A stretch of 64,000 bases of DNA from an uncultured Chitinophaga sp. (GCF_937898475.1 NZ_CALEJS010000016.1:1-64000); one strand, 5' to 3'. Counted from the stretch's first letter, positions 40,609 through 49,805 are shown. Made by a program: numbers and translations. Notes: generated by a model not told the origin, from the letters alone.

Positions 40609-41472
40609 ATGCGACCATTTAATTTATTCAGCACTCACAACAGTTTGTTTCAGAATCCGCAAACAGAAATTGTAAGGATCATAAAGAACTCCGTAGCCAC
40701 AGAATTAATTTATTTACTCGGTTCGTCATTGTACCAGCGACGAACAGAAACGATCTTTAATTGTACATCTCCTGCATCGCATTACATGGGTGATTATTTT
40801 CTTCTCGTTATAATAAAAGATGGAGAAGGTAGACGTATGAGTGAATGGGAGGATATTTTAGAACAGCGGTGTGCGCATATAGCAAGAGTGACAATAATTG
40901 TGATGGAGCTGCTGCCGTTCGTGGAAAAGTATAAAGAGGGCAACATATTCGCGACATCCGCACATAGCGCAGGTGCAGTTTTCTATGACGCTGGAAATGT
41001 GGAGTTGCCGGATTTGAATGATATTAAAGTAAAAGCACCACGCGACGGTCAGAAAGAATACAAAAAAACTGTTCATCGAGCAAAAGAATTTCTCGCCGGT
41101 GCCGAACTCTATCTTGCTCGTGAAGAAGGCGAGCTTGCAACTTTCATGATACATCAGTGTTTTGAGCAGTCACTTAAAACACTTGTCTTAATTGGTAGCG
41201 GCTTCGTTGTAGATACCCATAGCATTGATCGGTTACTTAGGTATGCCGGATTGGTTACGTATCGTTTGCTGGAAGTTTTTCCTGTTGACCAGGCAGACAG
41301 TAAGAAGCTGCTGGAAACGTTGCAAAAATCATATGTAGGCGCGCGGTACGCTTATGACTTTTCTCCTCCTATGCTATATGTCCTGAAATTAAAGGAGAAG
41401 GCTCAACTTGTGCTGGATATACTGATAGATGCTGGAAAGTCCGGGCTTCTGGAAGTTCCTGAGCAGGAATAA
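40609..41472 (+). CDS. Nucleotidyltransferase-like plus HEPN domain protein
   Basis: ATG 40609 (MRPFNLFSTH) gives 287 residues. The N-terminal half resembles a degenerate minimal nucleotidyltransferase (IYLLGSSLYQRR, then GDYFLLVIIKDG), but the usual DxD is missing. The C-terminal half, from about 150, is a HEPN domain (VHRAKEFLAGAELYLAREE, MIHQCFEQSLKTLVLIG). HEPN/MNT pairs are often toxin-antitoxin modules, but the HEPN RNase motif RxxxxxH is not evident, so a toxic nuclease is doubtful. Fused forms like this recur in Bacteroidota ICEs. Confidence 0.75.
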   Translation: MRPFNLFSTHNSLFQNPQTEIVRIIKNSVATELIYLLGSSLYQRRTETIFNCTSPASHYMGDYFLLVIIKDGEGRRMSEWEDILEQRCAHIARVTIIVMELLPFVEKYKEGNIFATSAHSAGAVFYDAGNVELPDLNDIKVKAPRDGQKEYKKTVHRAKEFLAGAELYLAREEGELATFMIHQCFEQSLKTLVLIGSGFVVDTHSIDRLLRYAGLVTYRLLEVFPVDQADSKKLLETLQKSYVGARYAYDFSPPMLYVLKLKEKAQLVLDILIDAGKSGLLEVPEQE

Positions 41473-41493
41473 TATTGTAAATTTGATAGCAAC

Positions 41494-42021
41494 ATGGAAA
41501 AGCCAAATTTTCAGGGTAAGAAGTTTTCGCTATGTTTTCGGCTATCAGGAAAGCGAAAGAAGATCCTACGGACGATATTCGAGTATTTCGACCTTGATGG
41601 GATGAAAGACCAGTTGGATTACTGGAAGTATGCTGCTTTGGTAAATGAAATTGGTATGTATGATAGCGGTAACGAGCGACGGCAATTGATCGAATTTTGT
41701 GCAGATTTGGAAAAGGTAATTGAAGTTTTTTATGTTATGAGTAAGCATAAGAAAAAGCAGTTGCAGCGTATACCTGTTGAATACAAAAAAACATGGAAGA
41801 AATTTAATCGGTGTACGATTCTCACAAAGGATGAAAAGAGTAATCTTGAAGGCGTATTGAAAATGTTTTCAGAAAAGCACATTCGGTTGTATGCTTTGGC
41901 TGAGGTTACAGATATGTTGGAAGCCGTGGTTACATTAAAGGAGCCTGACGATAGAAATAGGCATTCATCTATATCGTTCTTCCTTTGCATAAACGCAATG
42001 CTGAATTTGATTTATACCTAA
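41494..42021 (+). CDS. Hypothetical protein, 175 aa
   Basis: The product is helical and basic, with MKDQLDYWKYAALVNEIGMYD, LIEFCADLEKVIEVFYVMSK and MLEAVVTLKEPDDRNRHSS. No signal peptide or motif is seen. It lies 21 bases after the HEPN gene and its stop overlaps that of the converging 42018 gene by four bases. Confidence 0.6.
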   Translation: MEKPNFQGKKFSLCFRLSGKRKKILRTIFEYFDLDGMKDQLDYWKYAALVNEIGMYDSGNERRQLIEFCADLEKVIEVFYVMSKHKKKQLQRIPVEYKKTWKKFNRCTILTKDEKSNLEGVLKMFSEKHIRLYALAEVTDMLEAVVTLKEPDDRNRHSSISFFLCINAMLNLIYT

Positions 42022-42449
42022 AGTTGCCGAATATGCAACCAAAGGATCGTAGCAATCTTTTCAGCATTGCTCCACTTAATTACCTCTTCAGTAACGTACT
42101 CAAAGGACGGCATAATGCCTCTTGCTTCGAGTAATAGTATAAATTGTTCATCTTCCTTTAGCCGCTTCATGATCCGAACTATTCGTTTCGTGAAGCGGTA
42201 ATTTATTGGTGTGTTTTCCCGCATTATTTTGAAGGTAGCGTGAGGTGAAATATCTACTTTGAAGAATTTCAAAAGCTCATTGCCCAAAGCATCGCACAGC
42301 TCCATAAATCTTTCCTTACTTGGTGAGGCTATTTTTTCATTGGTGCAAATACTATAATCGGTTACAATCATTACAAATTCTATAAATTCCTCCTTACTAC
42401 CTCTCCACATAATCGCTTTTTCTGGAATGTCATTGCTATTTATATTCAT
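42018..42449 (-). CDS. Hypothetical protein, 143 aa
   Basis: The product is helical: MWRGSKEEFIEFVMIVTDYS, RFMELCDALGNELLKFFKV, FTKRIVRIMKRLKEDEQF. It is transcribed leftward, divergent from rteC. The segment pattern vaguely recalls the C-terminus of RteC-like proteins, but the match is too weak to name. Function unknown. Confidence 0.6.
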   Translation of the reverse strand: MNINSNDIPEKAIMWRGSKEEFIEFVMIVTDYSICTNEKIASPSKERFMELCDALGNELLKFFKVDISPHATFKIMRENTPINYRFTKRIVRIMKRLKEDEQFILLLEARGIMPSFEYVTEEVIKWSNAEKIATILWLHIRQL

Positions 42450-42719
42450 GTCAGGAATATTTAAGGTATATGTAGAGCATACAAAAACTATGCTTATAGC
42501 AATCTACATGCTTAAAATTTATCCACTTCTGATTTTGGTACAACTTCGTCAAAGCACCGTAACTGCCAACTGAAATTTAAGAAAATGAAGGTCAAATAAA
42601 ACGCAGTAAAAAAATTGCCGATTTGCTGTTTTTAATTTCTTTTTTGCTATAGGTAAAAAGCTCATTTGCACAGCATTTGCGGTGAATACATTGTATGTAA
42701 AGTTAAAAAACTATTCCCT
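42450..42719. other. Divergent intergenic region before rteC
   Basis: These 270 AT-rich bases must hold promoters for rteC and for the 143-aa gene. No canonical -33/-7 pair, hairpin or copy of the shared operator was found. Confidence 0.4.
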
Positions 42720-43589
42720 ATGCAGAAGCAGCGATATTCAAATTATGTATCGCTCCATAGCGAAATGGTAAATGAGCTGGAAAGGATAGAGAAAGAAGGT
42801 CTTAGCCCAATTGAATATGCACGCCGTGGAATTGAAACAGCGAAATTTGCTTTGGAGCGTTTAAGGCAACACGTTATCGAACATGGGTTTGCCGATGAAG
42901 AAACGGAAATTTCTTTTTTCAAAGAAGTGAAGCCTCAGTTTATGAGCAAATTAATTTTCTTTCAGAAACTTTATGATCTGGAAGTGAAGCGACCGTTGAA
43001 GGTTGACAAGATTAATGCAGGTAAATATTTCAGGGGCGAGATCCGTAAGGTAAAGAAACATTATAAGAAAAATGCCGCTTTATACTCTTACTACAAGTCA
43101 GGACAAACGCTGATGGACAAGGTGTATTTTCTCAGGCGGTCAGGCGATTTGCAATACACGGAAGATTCCTACATGATAGTAGATACCTCTTTCCAAACTC
43201 TACATGATAGTACAATCTCAGAATTTGTTGCTGATGAAGCATACTGTGATTATCTGTATAGGCAGTTGGCTTTAGTGGATACGGTGCAACAAACTTTGGG
43301 TTTTATACAGAATCAACCGAGTAAAGGATTGCGTTGGACTGGTTCAAAAACTGCCCTTACAGAACTTATTTACGCACTGTATAGTGCAGGTGTATTAAAC
43401 GATGGAAATGCGGATGTAAAAGATATCGTCGTAGAAATTTCGCAGGCATTTAATATCGACTTAGGAAATTTCTATCGCACCTTTCAGGAAATCCGGTTAA
43501 GGAAGAAGGATCGCGTTTCATTCCTAAATCAATTGATAGATCGGCTCGAAGACCGAATGAACTATTGGGATGAGAATCCGAAGCAATAG
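42720..43589 (+). CDS. rteC: RteC-family regulator of conjugative transfer
   Basis: ATG 42720 (MQKQRYSNYVSLH) gives 289 residues, the usual RteC length. The C-terminal family signature is clear: LRWTGSKTALTELIYALYSAG, then LGNFYRTFQEIRLRKKDRVSFL. In CTnDOT, RteC is a DNA-binding protein that activates the excision operon. Here it lies upstream of the tra operon and may serve the same purpose. It has its own strong terminator 90 bases after the stop. Confidence 0.88.
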   Translation: MQKQRYSNYVSLHSEMVNELERIEKEGLSPIEYARRGIETAKFALERLRQHVIEHGFADEETEISFFKEVKPQFMSKLIFFQKLYDLEVKRPLKVDKINAGKYFRGEIRKVKKHYKKNAALYSYYKSGQTLMDKVYFLRRSGDLQYTEDSYMIVDTSFQTLHDSTISEFVADEAYCDYLYRQLALVDTVQQTLGFIQNQPSKGLRWTGSKTALTELIYALYSAGVLNDGNADVKDIVVEISQAFNIDLGNFYRTFQEIRLRKKDRVSFLNQLIDRLEDRMNYWDENPKQ

Positions 43590-43678
43590 TAGCACCAGGA
43601 CACTGCTGTAAATCAGTACAAAATTTAGCTTATACCACATAAAGCCGCTACTATGGCTGATTTTCGTGAAGCAATTTA

Positions 43679-43717
43679 AAAATCCCACTTCGGCCCGAAG
43701 TGGGATTTTTTATTGCT
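43679..43717 (+). terminator. Intrinsic terminator after rteC
   Basis: AAATCCCACTTCGG pairs with CGAAGTGGGATTT, and T-runs lie on both sides. It separates rteC from the tra promoter region. Confidence 0.85.
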
Positions 43718-43730
43718 CCCTTCGTGACCG

Positions 43731-43876
43731 ATGTATGCGTGTATTGTATGTATATATGGTGAGTATGGATGCACGCATTCTTTGTCCCGGCATTTTCTGC
43801 CGGGATATTCCGGCTGCTGTGTTGAGGATGTATGTGTGCGCGGCAGGGTATATATAAATATATGTATGCACGCATG
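43731..43876. repeat. Alternating purine-pyrimidine region before the tra operon
   Basis: Strictly alternating tracts cover 43731-43744, 43745-43758, 43828-43842 and 43858-43876. ATGCACGCAT occurs at 43769-43778 and 43866-43875, and TGTATGCGTGTAT at 43733 matches TGTATGCGTGCAT at 15351 with one change. A CCCGGCA/TGCCGGG hairpin lies between (43786-43804). The region must hold the tra promoter. Confidence 0.6.
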
Positions 43877-44006
43877 TTTTCTGCTTACCTACTGATTTCT
43901 ACTGATCCTGCCCAATTCTAAATATTTATTTCCACCACTTCGGTTCATAGTGTGAAAAACAGGTTGTGAACTATATCATTTTTGTGTAGCAATAAAACGA
44001 TGCACT

Positions 44007-44438
44007 ATGATAACATGGACAACTTACCTGTTGTGGCTATGCTTACTGCTGGTAATCTATTACGCAATTGTTCTCTTTTTCTTTCGCGTGAAAGGTGCTT
44101 CGATTCTGAAGAAGAAAAGAAAGGTTGAGGAGAAGAAGGCAGTTGATAGTGTTCTTTTCAAAGAGGGAGAAGGCGATGGTGAAAATCAGGATGCAGCTAC
44201 TATGGCACCGGTTCACTCACTTGTAGATGAACTACAGGCTTTGGTCAGTCAAGCAGGAAAAGAAGGGATGAATAAGTGGGATTTATCCAGCAGTATAAAG
44301 ATGCTGTTAAGAAAGTATCCCAGGACTAAGGGAAGCATTTACCAAAATGGAATTACGAATCTAATCGAAGTTATTGCTGAAAGTCAGTGTGGCATTCATT
44401 TCAGTGCGGATGAATTGAGTGCTATGTGGGATGAGTGA
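44007..44438 (+). CDS. Membrane-anchored hypothetical protein, first tra-operon gene
   Basis: The 143-residue product has one N-terminal membrane helix (YLLWLCLLLVIYYAIVLFFF), then a charged linker (KKKRKVEEKK) and a helical C-terminal domain (LVDELQALVSQAGKEGM, LLRKYPRTKGSIYQNG). It is the gene before traE in the same direction. Similar single-pass proteins open Bacteroidota tra operons, but I cannot assign a Tra letter. Confidence 0.6.
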   Translation: MITWTTYLLWLCLLLVIYYAIVLFFFRVKGASILKKKRKVEEKKAVDSVLFKEGEGDGENQDAATMAPVHSLVDELQALVSQAGKEGMNKWDLSSSIKMLLRKYPRTKGSIYQNGITNLIEVIAESQCGIHFSADELSAMWDE

Positions 44439-44654
44439 ACGCCACATTAGAAATACTCGTCGGCACCAGTTGTGCAGGAAAACCAAGTGCGAGGGATAAG
44501 GTGCGGAGTGTTTCTTTCCAGTCACGCAGCTAGTAGTCTGCGTTCGGCCCTGCCGTTACCTGATAGTGTTGAATGGTTTGTGAAATCGGGTCAGGTAGTG
44601 CGCAGGGCCTTTTTATGCTCATATTTTTTTGATAACAATAAAAGCGAAGTGTGT

Positions 44655-44990
44655 ATGGAAATGAAGATGATTGATCGCTTTGGTAAGCGGCTGCTGCATG
44701 GGTCGGTAATGACAGCAGTTTCATTAATGGTTACGGTATGCGTGTATGCGCAGGACGGTAAAGCCGGTATTCAGGAAGCTAACACCAAAGTGCGCGGATA
44801 CTTTGATGTTGGATGTGATCTCATGTATGCTGTAGGCGCAATACTCGGATTGATCGGGGCCGTCCGCGTTTATCAGAAATGGTCGAACGGACACCCGGAC
44901 ACCGGGAGTACAGCCGCGGCCTGGTTCGGTAGCTGTGTTTTTCTCGTTGTTGTAGCGACGGTGTTAAAGTCATTCTTTGGCATAAACTGA
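44655..44990 (+). CDS. traE: Conjugal transfer protein TraE (DUF4134)
   Basis: ATG 44655 (MEMKMIDRFGK) gives 111 residues with a signal peptide and two hydrophobic segments (LMYAVGAILGLIGAVRVYQKW, AAAWFGSCVFLVVVATVL). This is the DUF4134 pattern and corresponds to the VirB2/pilin-like position of the secretion system. The longer frame reads through a region without coding look. It is followed by traF after five bases. Confidence 0.87.
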   Translation: MEMKMIDRFGKRLLHGSVMTAVSLMVTVCVYAQDGKAGIQEANTKVRGYFDVGCDLMYAVGAILGLIGAVRVYQKWSNGHPDTGSTAAAWFGSCVFLVVVATVLKSFFGIN

Positions 44991-44995
44991 GTGAG

Positions 44996-45328
44996 ATGGC
45001 AAACAGTGTATACAAAATCAACAAGGGAGTTAATAATGCAATTGAGTTCAAGGGGCTGAAGGCTCAGTACATATGGTATCTCGGCGGCGGATTGGTGTTG
45101 TCGTTACTACTGTTTGCCATACTCTATTTAGCTGGCGTAAACTCTTACATCTGTATTATTCTGGTTGCCGGCCTTACAGTATTCCTCTTTATGCACGTCT
45201 ACAAGTTAAGTAATAAGTATGGTGAGCATGGGATGATGAAGAAAATTGCCAGAAGGGGAATACCAAATGTCATAAAGAGTAACGACCGCATTGTTTTTAA
45301 AGGGCAATCAGTTTCCAATCAGAGATGA
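44996..45328 (+). CDS. traF: Conjugal transfer protein TraF (DUF4133)
   Basis: The 110-residue product has two membrane helices (YIWYLGGGLVLSLLLFAILYL, YICIILVAGLTVFLFMHVYKL) and the IEFKGLKAQYI start seen in DUF4133. It has the size and place of a VirB3-like inner-membrane protein, between TraE and the TraG ATPase. Confidence 0.88.
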   Translation: MANSVYKINKGVNNAIEFKGLKAQYIWYLGGGLVLSLLLFAILYLAGVNSYICIILVAGLTVFLFMHVYKLSNKYGEHGMMKKIARRGIPNVIKSNDRIVFKGQSVSNQR

Positions 45329-45368
45329 TGCGCTTATTTCTAATGGGCGATGAAAATGATTTGTGAAG

Positions 45369-47810
45369 ATGGAAAAGTGGCTGAAAGATATTTACCCCAT
45401 AGCGGATATTGAGCATAATTGCATACTTAGTAAGCAAGGGGATATAACAATTTCGTTTCGGGTTGATCTACCGGAGATATTCACCGGTCATTCGGAGGAC
45501 TTTGAAACATGGCATCAGGGGTTGATAAAGGCAATAAAGCTATTGCCGAAGAATACGGTATTTCATAAACAGGACTGGTTTGTTAAGAATCGGTATAAAG
45601 GTAGTTTCTCAGATGCAGACAGCTTCCTGATGAAACGCAGTCAGGAATACTTCAACAACCGCCCCTTTCTGGATCATCGGTGTTATATCATGATTACAAA
45701 GCGGTCGTCCGCCCGCAAAGGATCTACCTCTCTTATGTCAAACCTTATAAGGCCAAATATCGTTCCGGCACAGACGTTGAGCGAAGTTGCCCTACAAGAG
45801 TTTGAAGATGTTGCAGGACAGTTTCAAAAAGTATTGGGCGATGCCGGTATTATCTTGAACCGTTTGGGTGATGATGATTTAAAAAGCCATGATCGGAGTG
45901 CGGGCCTACCGGAGAAGTATCTTTTTCTCCTGGATAAAGACGACGAGCTGATGGTACAGGATGTTGAGCTTCGGGATAAGGTTAAAATCGGGAATAAGCG
46001 TTGCCAGCTTTTTACCCTGTCCGGTAACGATAGCTTACCCTCCTTCTGTGGTTCACGGATCAATTACGACAAGTTTAGCACCGACCGAACAAAGTTTTCA
46101 ATTGGTTTTGCTTCTCACCTCGGTTTGTTGCTTCCCTGCAATCATATCTATAATCAGTATATAATCATTGATGATGCGCAGCAGACGCTTAAAAAGTTTG
46201 AGAGCAAGCGTCTACGGTTGCAGTCTTTAGCAGCATACAGCAGGGAGAATGCTATCAGCCGGGATGCCGTAAATGAGTTTTTGAATGAGGCGATCAGTCA
46301 ACAGCGATTACCTGTTAAGGCGCACTTCAATGTTTTGGCCTGGTCGGAATCACCGGAGGAAGAAAAAGATATTCGTAACCTTATCACTTCGGCGTTGGCT
46401 CAAATGGATGCCGTCGCAAAACAGGAAACAATCGGGGCTGCTCAGATTTTTTGGAGTGGTATTCCCGGTAATGCTGCCGATTTCCCGGCCAACGATACGT
46501 TCGATACGTTCGCGGAGCAGGCTTGCTGCTTTCTGAATTTGGAGAGCAACTATCGCTCTGACGATCCGAAGGAAAGTATTCGTTTCTGCGATAGGCTAAC
46601 AGGTAAGCCGGTATTTGTCGATCCATATACAGCGCCACGTATGAAGGGCATCAGCTCCAACATGGGAACGCTAGTCTGCGGAACGTCAGGCGGGGGTAAG
46701 AGCATGACGGTAAATCACATGCTAAATTCCATGTATGAGCAGGGAGCGCATTGTGTGATTCTGGATATTGGCGGCAGTTACCGGGGGCTGTGTGATCTTG
46801 TCGGAGGCTATTACTTTACCTACACGGAAGAAAACCCCATTCGATTCAATCCGTTTTACATTCCAGAGGGGCAGGCGCTTGACACAGAGAAGAAAGAAAG
46901 TCTGAAGTCATTGCTGGTGGCCTTATGGAAACAGGAAAGTGAATCCTTTAACCGGTCAGAATATGTCGCACTGTCCAATGCACTGACCGGCTACTACAAA
47001 CATCTCGCAGGAAATGCCGATTTGTTCTCGTGCTTCAATACGTTTTATGAATATCTCCAGAACTTTTTTATTGACGAACTGAAACTCCACAGGCTTAAAG
47101 ATCGTGACTTTGATATTGACAACTTTCTCTATGTGCTTCGTCCATTTTATAAGGGTGGAGAATTTGATTATCTCCTTAATGCTAAAGGGAAACAAGACTT
47201 ACTGAATCAGCGGTTCACGGTCATAGAGATGGACAATATAAAGGATCATCCGGTGCTTTTTAGTGTTGTTACCCTCATCTGTATGGAGCTGTTCATTTCA
47301 AAGGTTCGCAAGCTACATGGAATCAGAAAGGTATTCGTCATTGATGAAGCGTGGAAGGCCATTGCGAAGCCATCGATGGCAGAGTTTACAAAATATGGGT
47401 TCAAAACGTTTCGGAAGTTCAATGGTGTTCCCATAGTCATCACTCAGGAGCTGGACGATTTAATTTCTTCACCCGTAATAAAGGATGCAATCATCGCCAA
47501 CGCTGATGTGAAGATTCTTATGGACATGAGGAAGTTCATGAATAAGTTCGATCAATTGCAGGCAGTGCTTGGGCTTTCAGAAAAAGCGAAGTCCATTCTG
47601 TTAAGTGTGAATAAGGACAACCGTGAAATATTCATGGAGATCGGAGGACAGATTGCCAAAGTATATAAAAATGATTTATGCCCGCATGAATATTTCGCAT
47701 TCACTACAGAAGGCAGGGAACGTGTGAAGGTATTGGAGTATGCCGAAAGACTTGGTAGTATGGAGAAGGCTATTGAACAAATGGTGGAGGATAGGAAAAA
47801 AATTGTGTAA
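45369..47810 (+). CDS. traG: Conjugation ATPase TraG (VirB4-like)
   Basis: ATG 45369 (MEKWLKDIYPI) is chosen over a GTG two codons earlier; 813 residues. Walker A is GTSGGGKSM near residue 438 and Walker B is VFVIDEAWKA near 655. The N-terminal half has the TraG/VirB4 domain (DITISFRVDLPEIFTGHSED). It powers assembly of the mating pore at the inner membrane. It is the best conserved tra gene in the window. Confidence 0.93.
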   Translation: MEKWLKDIYPIADIEHNCILSKQGDITISFRVDLPEIFTGHSEDFETWHQGLIKAIKLLPKNTVFHKQDWFVKNRYKGSFSDADSFLMKRSQEYFNNRPFLDHRCYIMITKRSSARKGSTSLMSNLIRPNIVPAQTLSEVALQEFEDVAGQFQKVLGDAGIILNRLGDDDLKSHDRSAGLPEKYLFLLDKDDELMVQDVELRDKVKIGNKRCQLFTLSGNDSLPSFCGSRINYDKFSTDRTKFSIGFASHLGLLLPCNHIYNQYIIIDDAQQTLKKFESKRLRLQSLAAYSRENAISRDAVNEFLNEAISQQRLPVKAHFNVLAWSESPEEEKDIRNLITSALAQMDAVAKQETIGAAQIFWSGIPGNAADFPANDTFDTFAEQACCFLNLESNYRSDDPKESIRFCDRLTGKPVFVDPYTAPRMKGISSNMGTLVCGTSGGGKSMTVNHMLNSMYEQGAHCVILDIGGSYRGLCDLVGGYYFTYTEENPIRFNPFYIPEGQALDTEKKESLKSLLVALWKQESESFNRSEYVALSNALTGYYKHLAGNADLFSCFNTFYEYLQNFFIDELKLHRLKDRDFDIDNFLYVLRPFYKGGEFDYLLNAKGKQDLLNQRFTVIEMDNIKDHPVLFSVVTLICMELFISKVRKLHGIRKVFVIDEAWKAIAKPSMAEFTKYGFKTFRKFNGVPIVITQELDDLISSPVIKDAIIANADVKILMDMRKFMNKFDQLQAVLGLSEKAKSILLSVNKDNREIFMEIGGQIAKVYKNDLCPHEYFAFTTEGRERVKVLEYAERLGSMEKAIEQMVEDRKKIV

Positions 47811-47828
47811 CGCCTAATCTCAATGTGT

Positions 47829-48500
47829 ATGAAAAAGGTAGTTGTGGGGTTGGTTCTTTGTTTCTGTATGGTGCTTGCACCAACTAAAAAGAGCCACGCG
47901 ATTATATGGGAGGTCGCCCGTCAAGCATTGATTGCTGCAATCAAAGCCGCTGACCTGGCTGTACAGAGGTTGCAGAATAAAACAATTTGGCTACAAAATG
48001 CTCAAAAGGAAGTTGAGAATATTCTTACTAAGCTCAAGCTGGATGAAATATCGGATTGGACTAAAAAACATAAAGAGCAATACCAGCAATATTTCGATGA
48101 GTTGAACAAAGTGAAGCAGGCGATCAGCGGTTACAAGCGCGTGAAGGAAATTATTAATAAGCAAATAGCAATTGTTGATGAATACAATAAAGCGTTTGCA
48201 CTGTTCCGTAAGGACAAGCATTTCACTGCTAAAGAAATTGACTACATGACGCAAGTCTATACAGGTATCATTGACGAGAGTTTAAAGAATATCGATAACC
48301 TGTTTCTTGTCGTCAATTCATTTTCTACGAAAATGACGGACGGGAAAAGAATAGAGATATTGAACGGTGTCGCTGAAAGTATCGACGTAAATCTGAAGGA
48401 TCTGCGATCATTTAATAATGAGAATAAGAAACTGGTATTGCAGCGGGCCAGAGATCAAAAGGATGTTGAGCAAATTAAATTGATGTACGGCATAAAATAG
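47829..48500 (+). CDS. traI: TraI-like conjugal transfer protein, paralogue 1
   Basis: ATG 47829 (MKKVVVGLVLCF) gives an exported protein of 223 residues with signal peptide to about residue 26. The body is coiled and helical: RLQNKTIWLQNAQKEVENIL, then AKEIDYMTQVYTGIIDESLKNI, MTDGKRIEILNGVAESID and LVLQRARDQKDVEQIKLMYG. The place matches TraI of CTnDOT-type elements and may be a VirB5-like function. It is the first of three tandem relatives. Confidence 0.75.
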   Translation: MKKVVVGLVLCFCMVLAPTKKSHAIIWEVARQALIAAIKAADLAVQRLQNKTIWLQNAQKEVENILTKLKLDEISDWTKKHKEQYQQYFDELNKVKQAISGYKRVKEIINKQIAIVDEYNKAFALFRKDKHFTAKEIDYMTQVYTGIIDESLKNIDNLFLVVNSFSTKMTDGKRIEILNGVAESIDVNLKDLRSFNNENKKLVLQRARDQKDVEQIKLMYGIK

Positions 48501-48506
48501 TGTGTT

Positions 48507-49121
48507 ATGAAAGTGGTGGTGTTTTTATGTGCTTTTATCGCTCTACATTCTTCGGCTTATTCTCAGAACAATCAGATAAAGCTGTATATCCAGCAGATCG
48601 CAGCCAATAAGGTCTATTTAGAATACTTGCAAAAAGGCTATAAGATCGCCCGTCAAGGGTTGACTTTCATCGGCAACGTGAAGGACGGACATTTTACGCT
48701 CGATAAGAATTTTTTTCTTTCGCTAGAAACAATCAACCCCAAAATCCGGAACTATTCAAGAATAGCAGAAATAGTCAACTATGGCCTGGCTGTATCAGCG
48801 GATTTCAAAGGAGTGCTGAAGGATATGAGGGATAGCAAAGTGTTCGCCGGATCGGAAGTGGACTATGTAAGCGGTGTCCGAACGCGACTGCTGGTAAGCT
48901 GTGAGAACCTGCTGATGGATCTGGTGCCGTTGATCACCTCCGGGCAAATGGAACTAAGTGATGATGAACGCATCGAAAGGATTGATGCTATTCATTTGGA
49001 TATGCAGGAATGCTATCTCTTCACGAAGAATTTCTGCACGTCCACAAAAGTGCAGGTATTGCAGCGCCAGCACGAGTTGAGGGATGTACAAATCATGAAA
49101 AAGGTAGCAGAGAAAAAATGA
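48507..49121 (+). CDS. TraI-like conjugal transfer protein, paralogue 2
   Basis: The 204-residue product has a signal peptide (MKVVVFLCAFIALHSSAYSQ) and shares the middle pattern FxGSEVDYVSGVRTRLL and the end MQECYLFTKNFCTSTK, VQVLQRQHELRDVQIMKKV with its neighbours. I recall similar proteins being annotated as TerB family in related genomes, but the tellurite link is not supported here. It starts six bases after paralogue 1. Confidence 0.7.
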   Translation: MKVVVFLCAFIALHSSAYSQNNQIKLYIQQIAANKVYLEYLQKGYKIARQGLTFIGNVKDGHFTLDKNFFLSLETINPKIRNYSRIAEIVNYGLAVSADFKGVLKDMRDSKVFAGSEVDYVSGVRTRLLVSCENLLMDLVPLITSGQMELSDDERIERIDAIHLDMQECYLFTKNFCTSTKVQVLQRQHELRDVQIMKKVAEKK

Positions 49122-49125
49122 GGTT

Positions 49126-49776
49126 ATGAAAAGTGTTGTGTTACGTTTTGGCATCATGGCCTGCGGGATATTCATGGTATTTGCTGCGGCGCCGCTCAGG
49201 AGCAATGCACAAGCAAAGGAGCTTGCTCAGTTGGCTTTGAATATTGAGAAGCTGGCACAATTCAAACAAATTTTATCTGATCTAAAAAAAGGATATGAAA
49301 TTCTATCTGGCGGTTACAATACAATCAAGAACATCAGTCAGGGAAATTTTCAGCTACATAAGGTTTTTCTCGACGGATTAATGGAGGTGAACCCTGCAAT
49401 CAAACGGTATAGTCGTGTAGCAGATATAGTGGATTATCAGATTTCGCTGGTGAAGGAATATAAGAAGGCATTTCAATACGCAAAATCATCAGGCAGTTTT
49501 ACGATTAAGGAGATTGACTATATGGGAAGGGTTTATGGACGTTTATTCGATGCCTCCTTACAGAATCTGGATGATCTTTTTACTGTGATAACGGCCAGCA
49601 ACCTGCGAATGACTGACGAGGAACGACTGAATGCAATAGATAAAATTCATTCAGAAATGCTGGATAAGCTAACCTTTCTGCGGCATTTCAACAGCTCCAA
49701 TTCGGTTATGGCTTTGCAGCGGATGAAAGAACAGAAGGAAGTTGATCGGATGAAAGCCATTGAAGGGATTGAATAG
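49126..49776 (+). CDS. TraI-like conjugal transfer protein, paralogue 3
   Basis: The 216-residue product has a signal peptide (MKSVVLRFGIMACGIFMVFA) and the shared blocks SFTIKEIDYMGRVYGRLFDA, MTDEERLNAIDKIHSEMLDK and ALQRMKEQKEVDRMKAIEGI. It is closest in block order to paralogue 1, and it begins five bases after paralogue 2. Three copies in a row suggest a hetero-oligomeric exported component. Confidence 0.7.
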   Translation: MKSVVLRFGIMACGIFMVFAAAPLRSNAQAKELAQLALNIEKLAQFKQILSDLKKGYEILSGGYNTIKNISQGNFQLHKVFLDGLMEVNPAIKRYSRVADIVDYQISLVKEYKKAFQYAKSSGSFTIKEIDYMGRVYGRLFDASLQNLDDLFTVITASNLRMTDEERLNAIDKIHSEMLDKLTFLRHFNSSNSVMALQRMKEQKEVDRMKAIEGIE

Positions 49777-49805
49777 TTTTTTTTGGATTATTGAAAACGT
49801 GATGT

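Noticed and set aside
40609..41472. Calling the HEPN fusion protein an active toxin
   Set aside because: Neither the HEPN RNase motif nor the nucleotidyltransferase DxD is visible.
43651..43875. Open frames on both strands after rteC
   Set aside because: They read the terminator hairpin and the alternating purine-pyrimidine tracts; low-complexity shadows.
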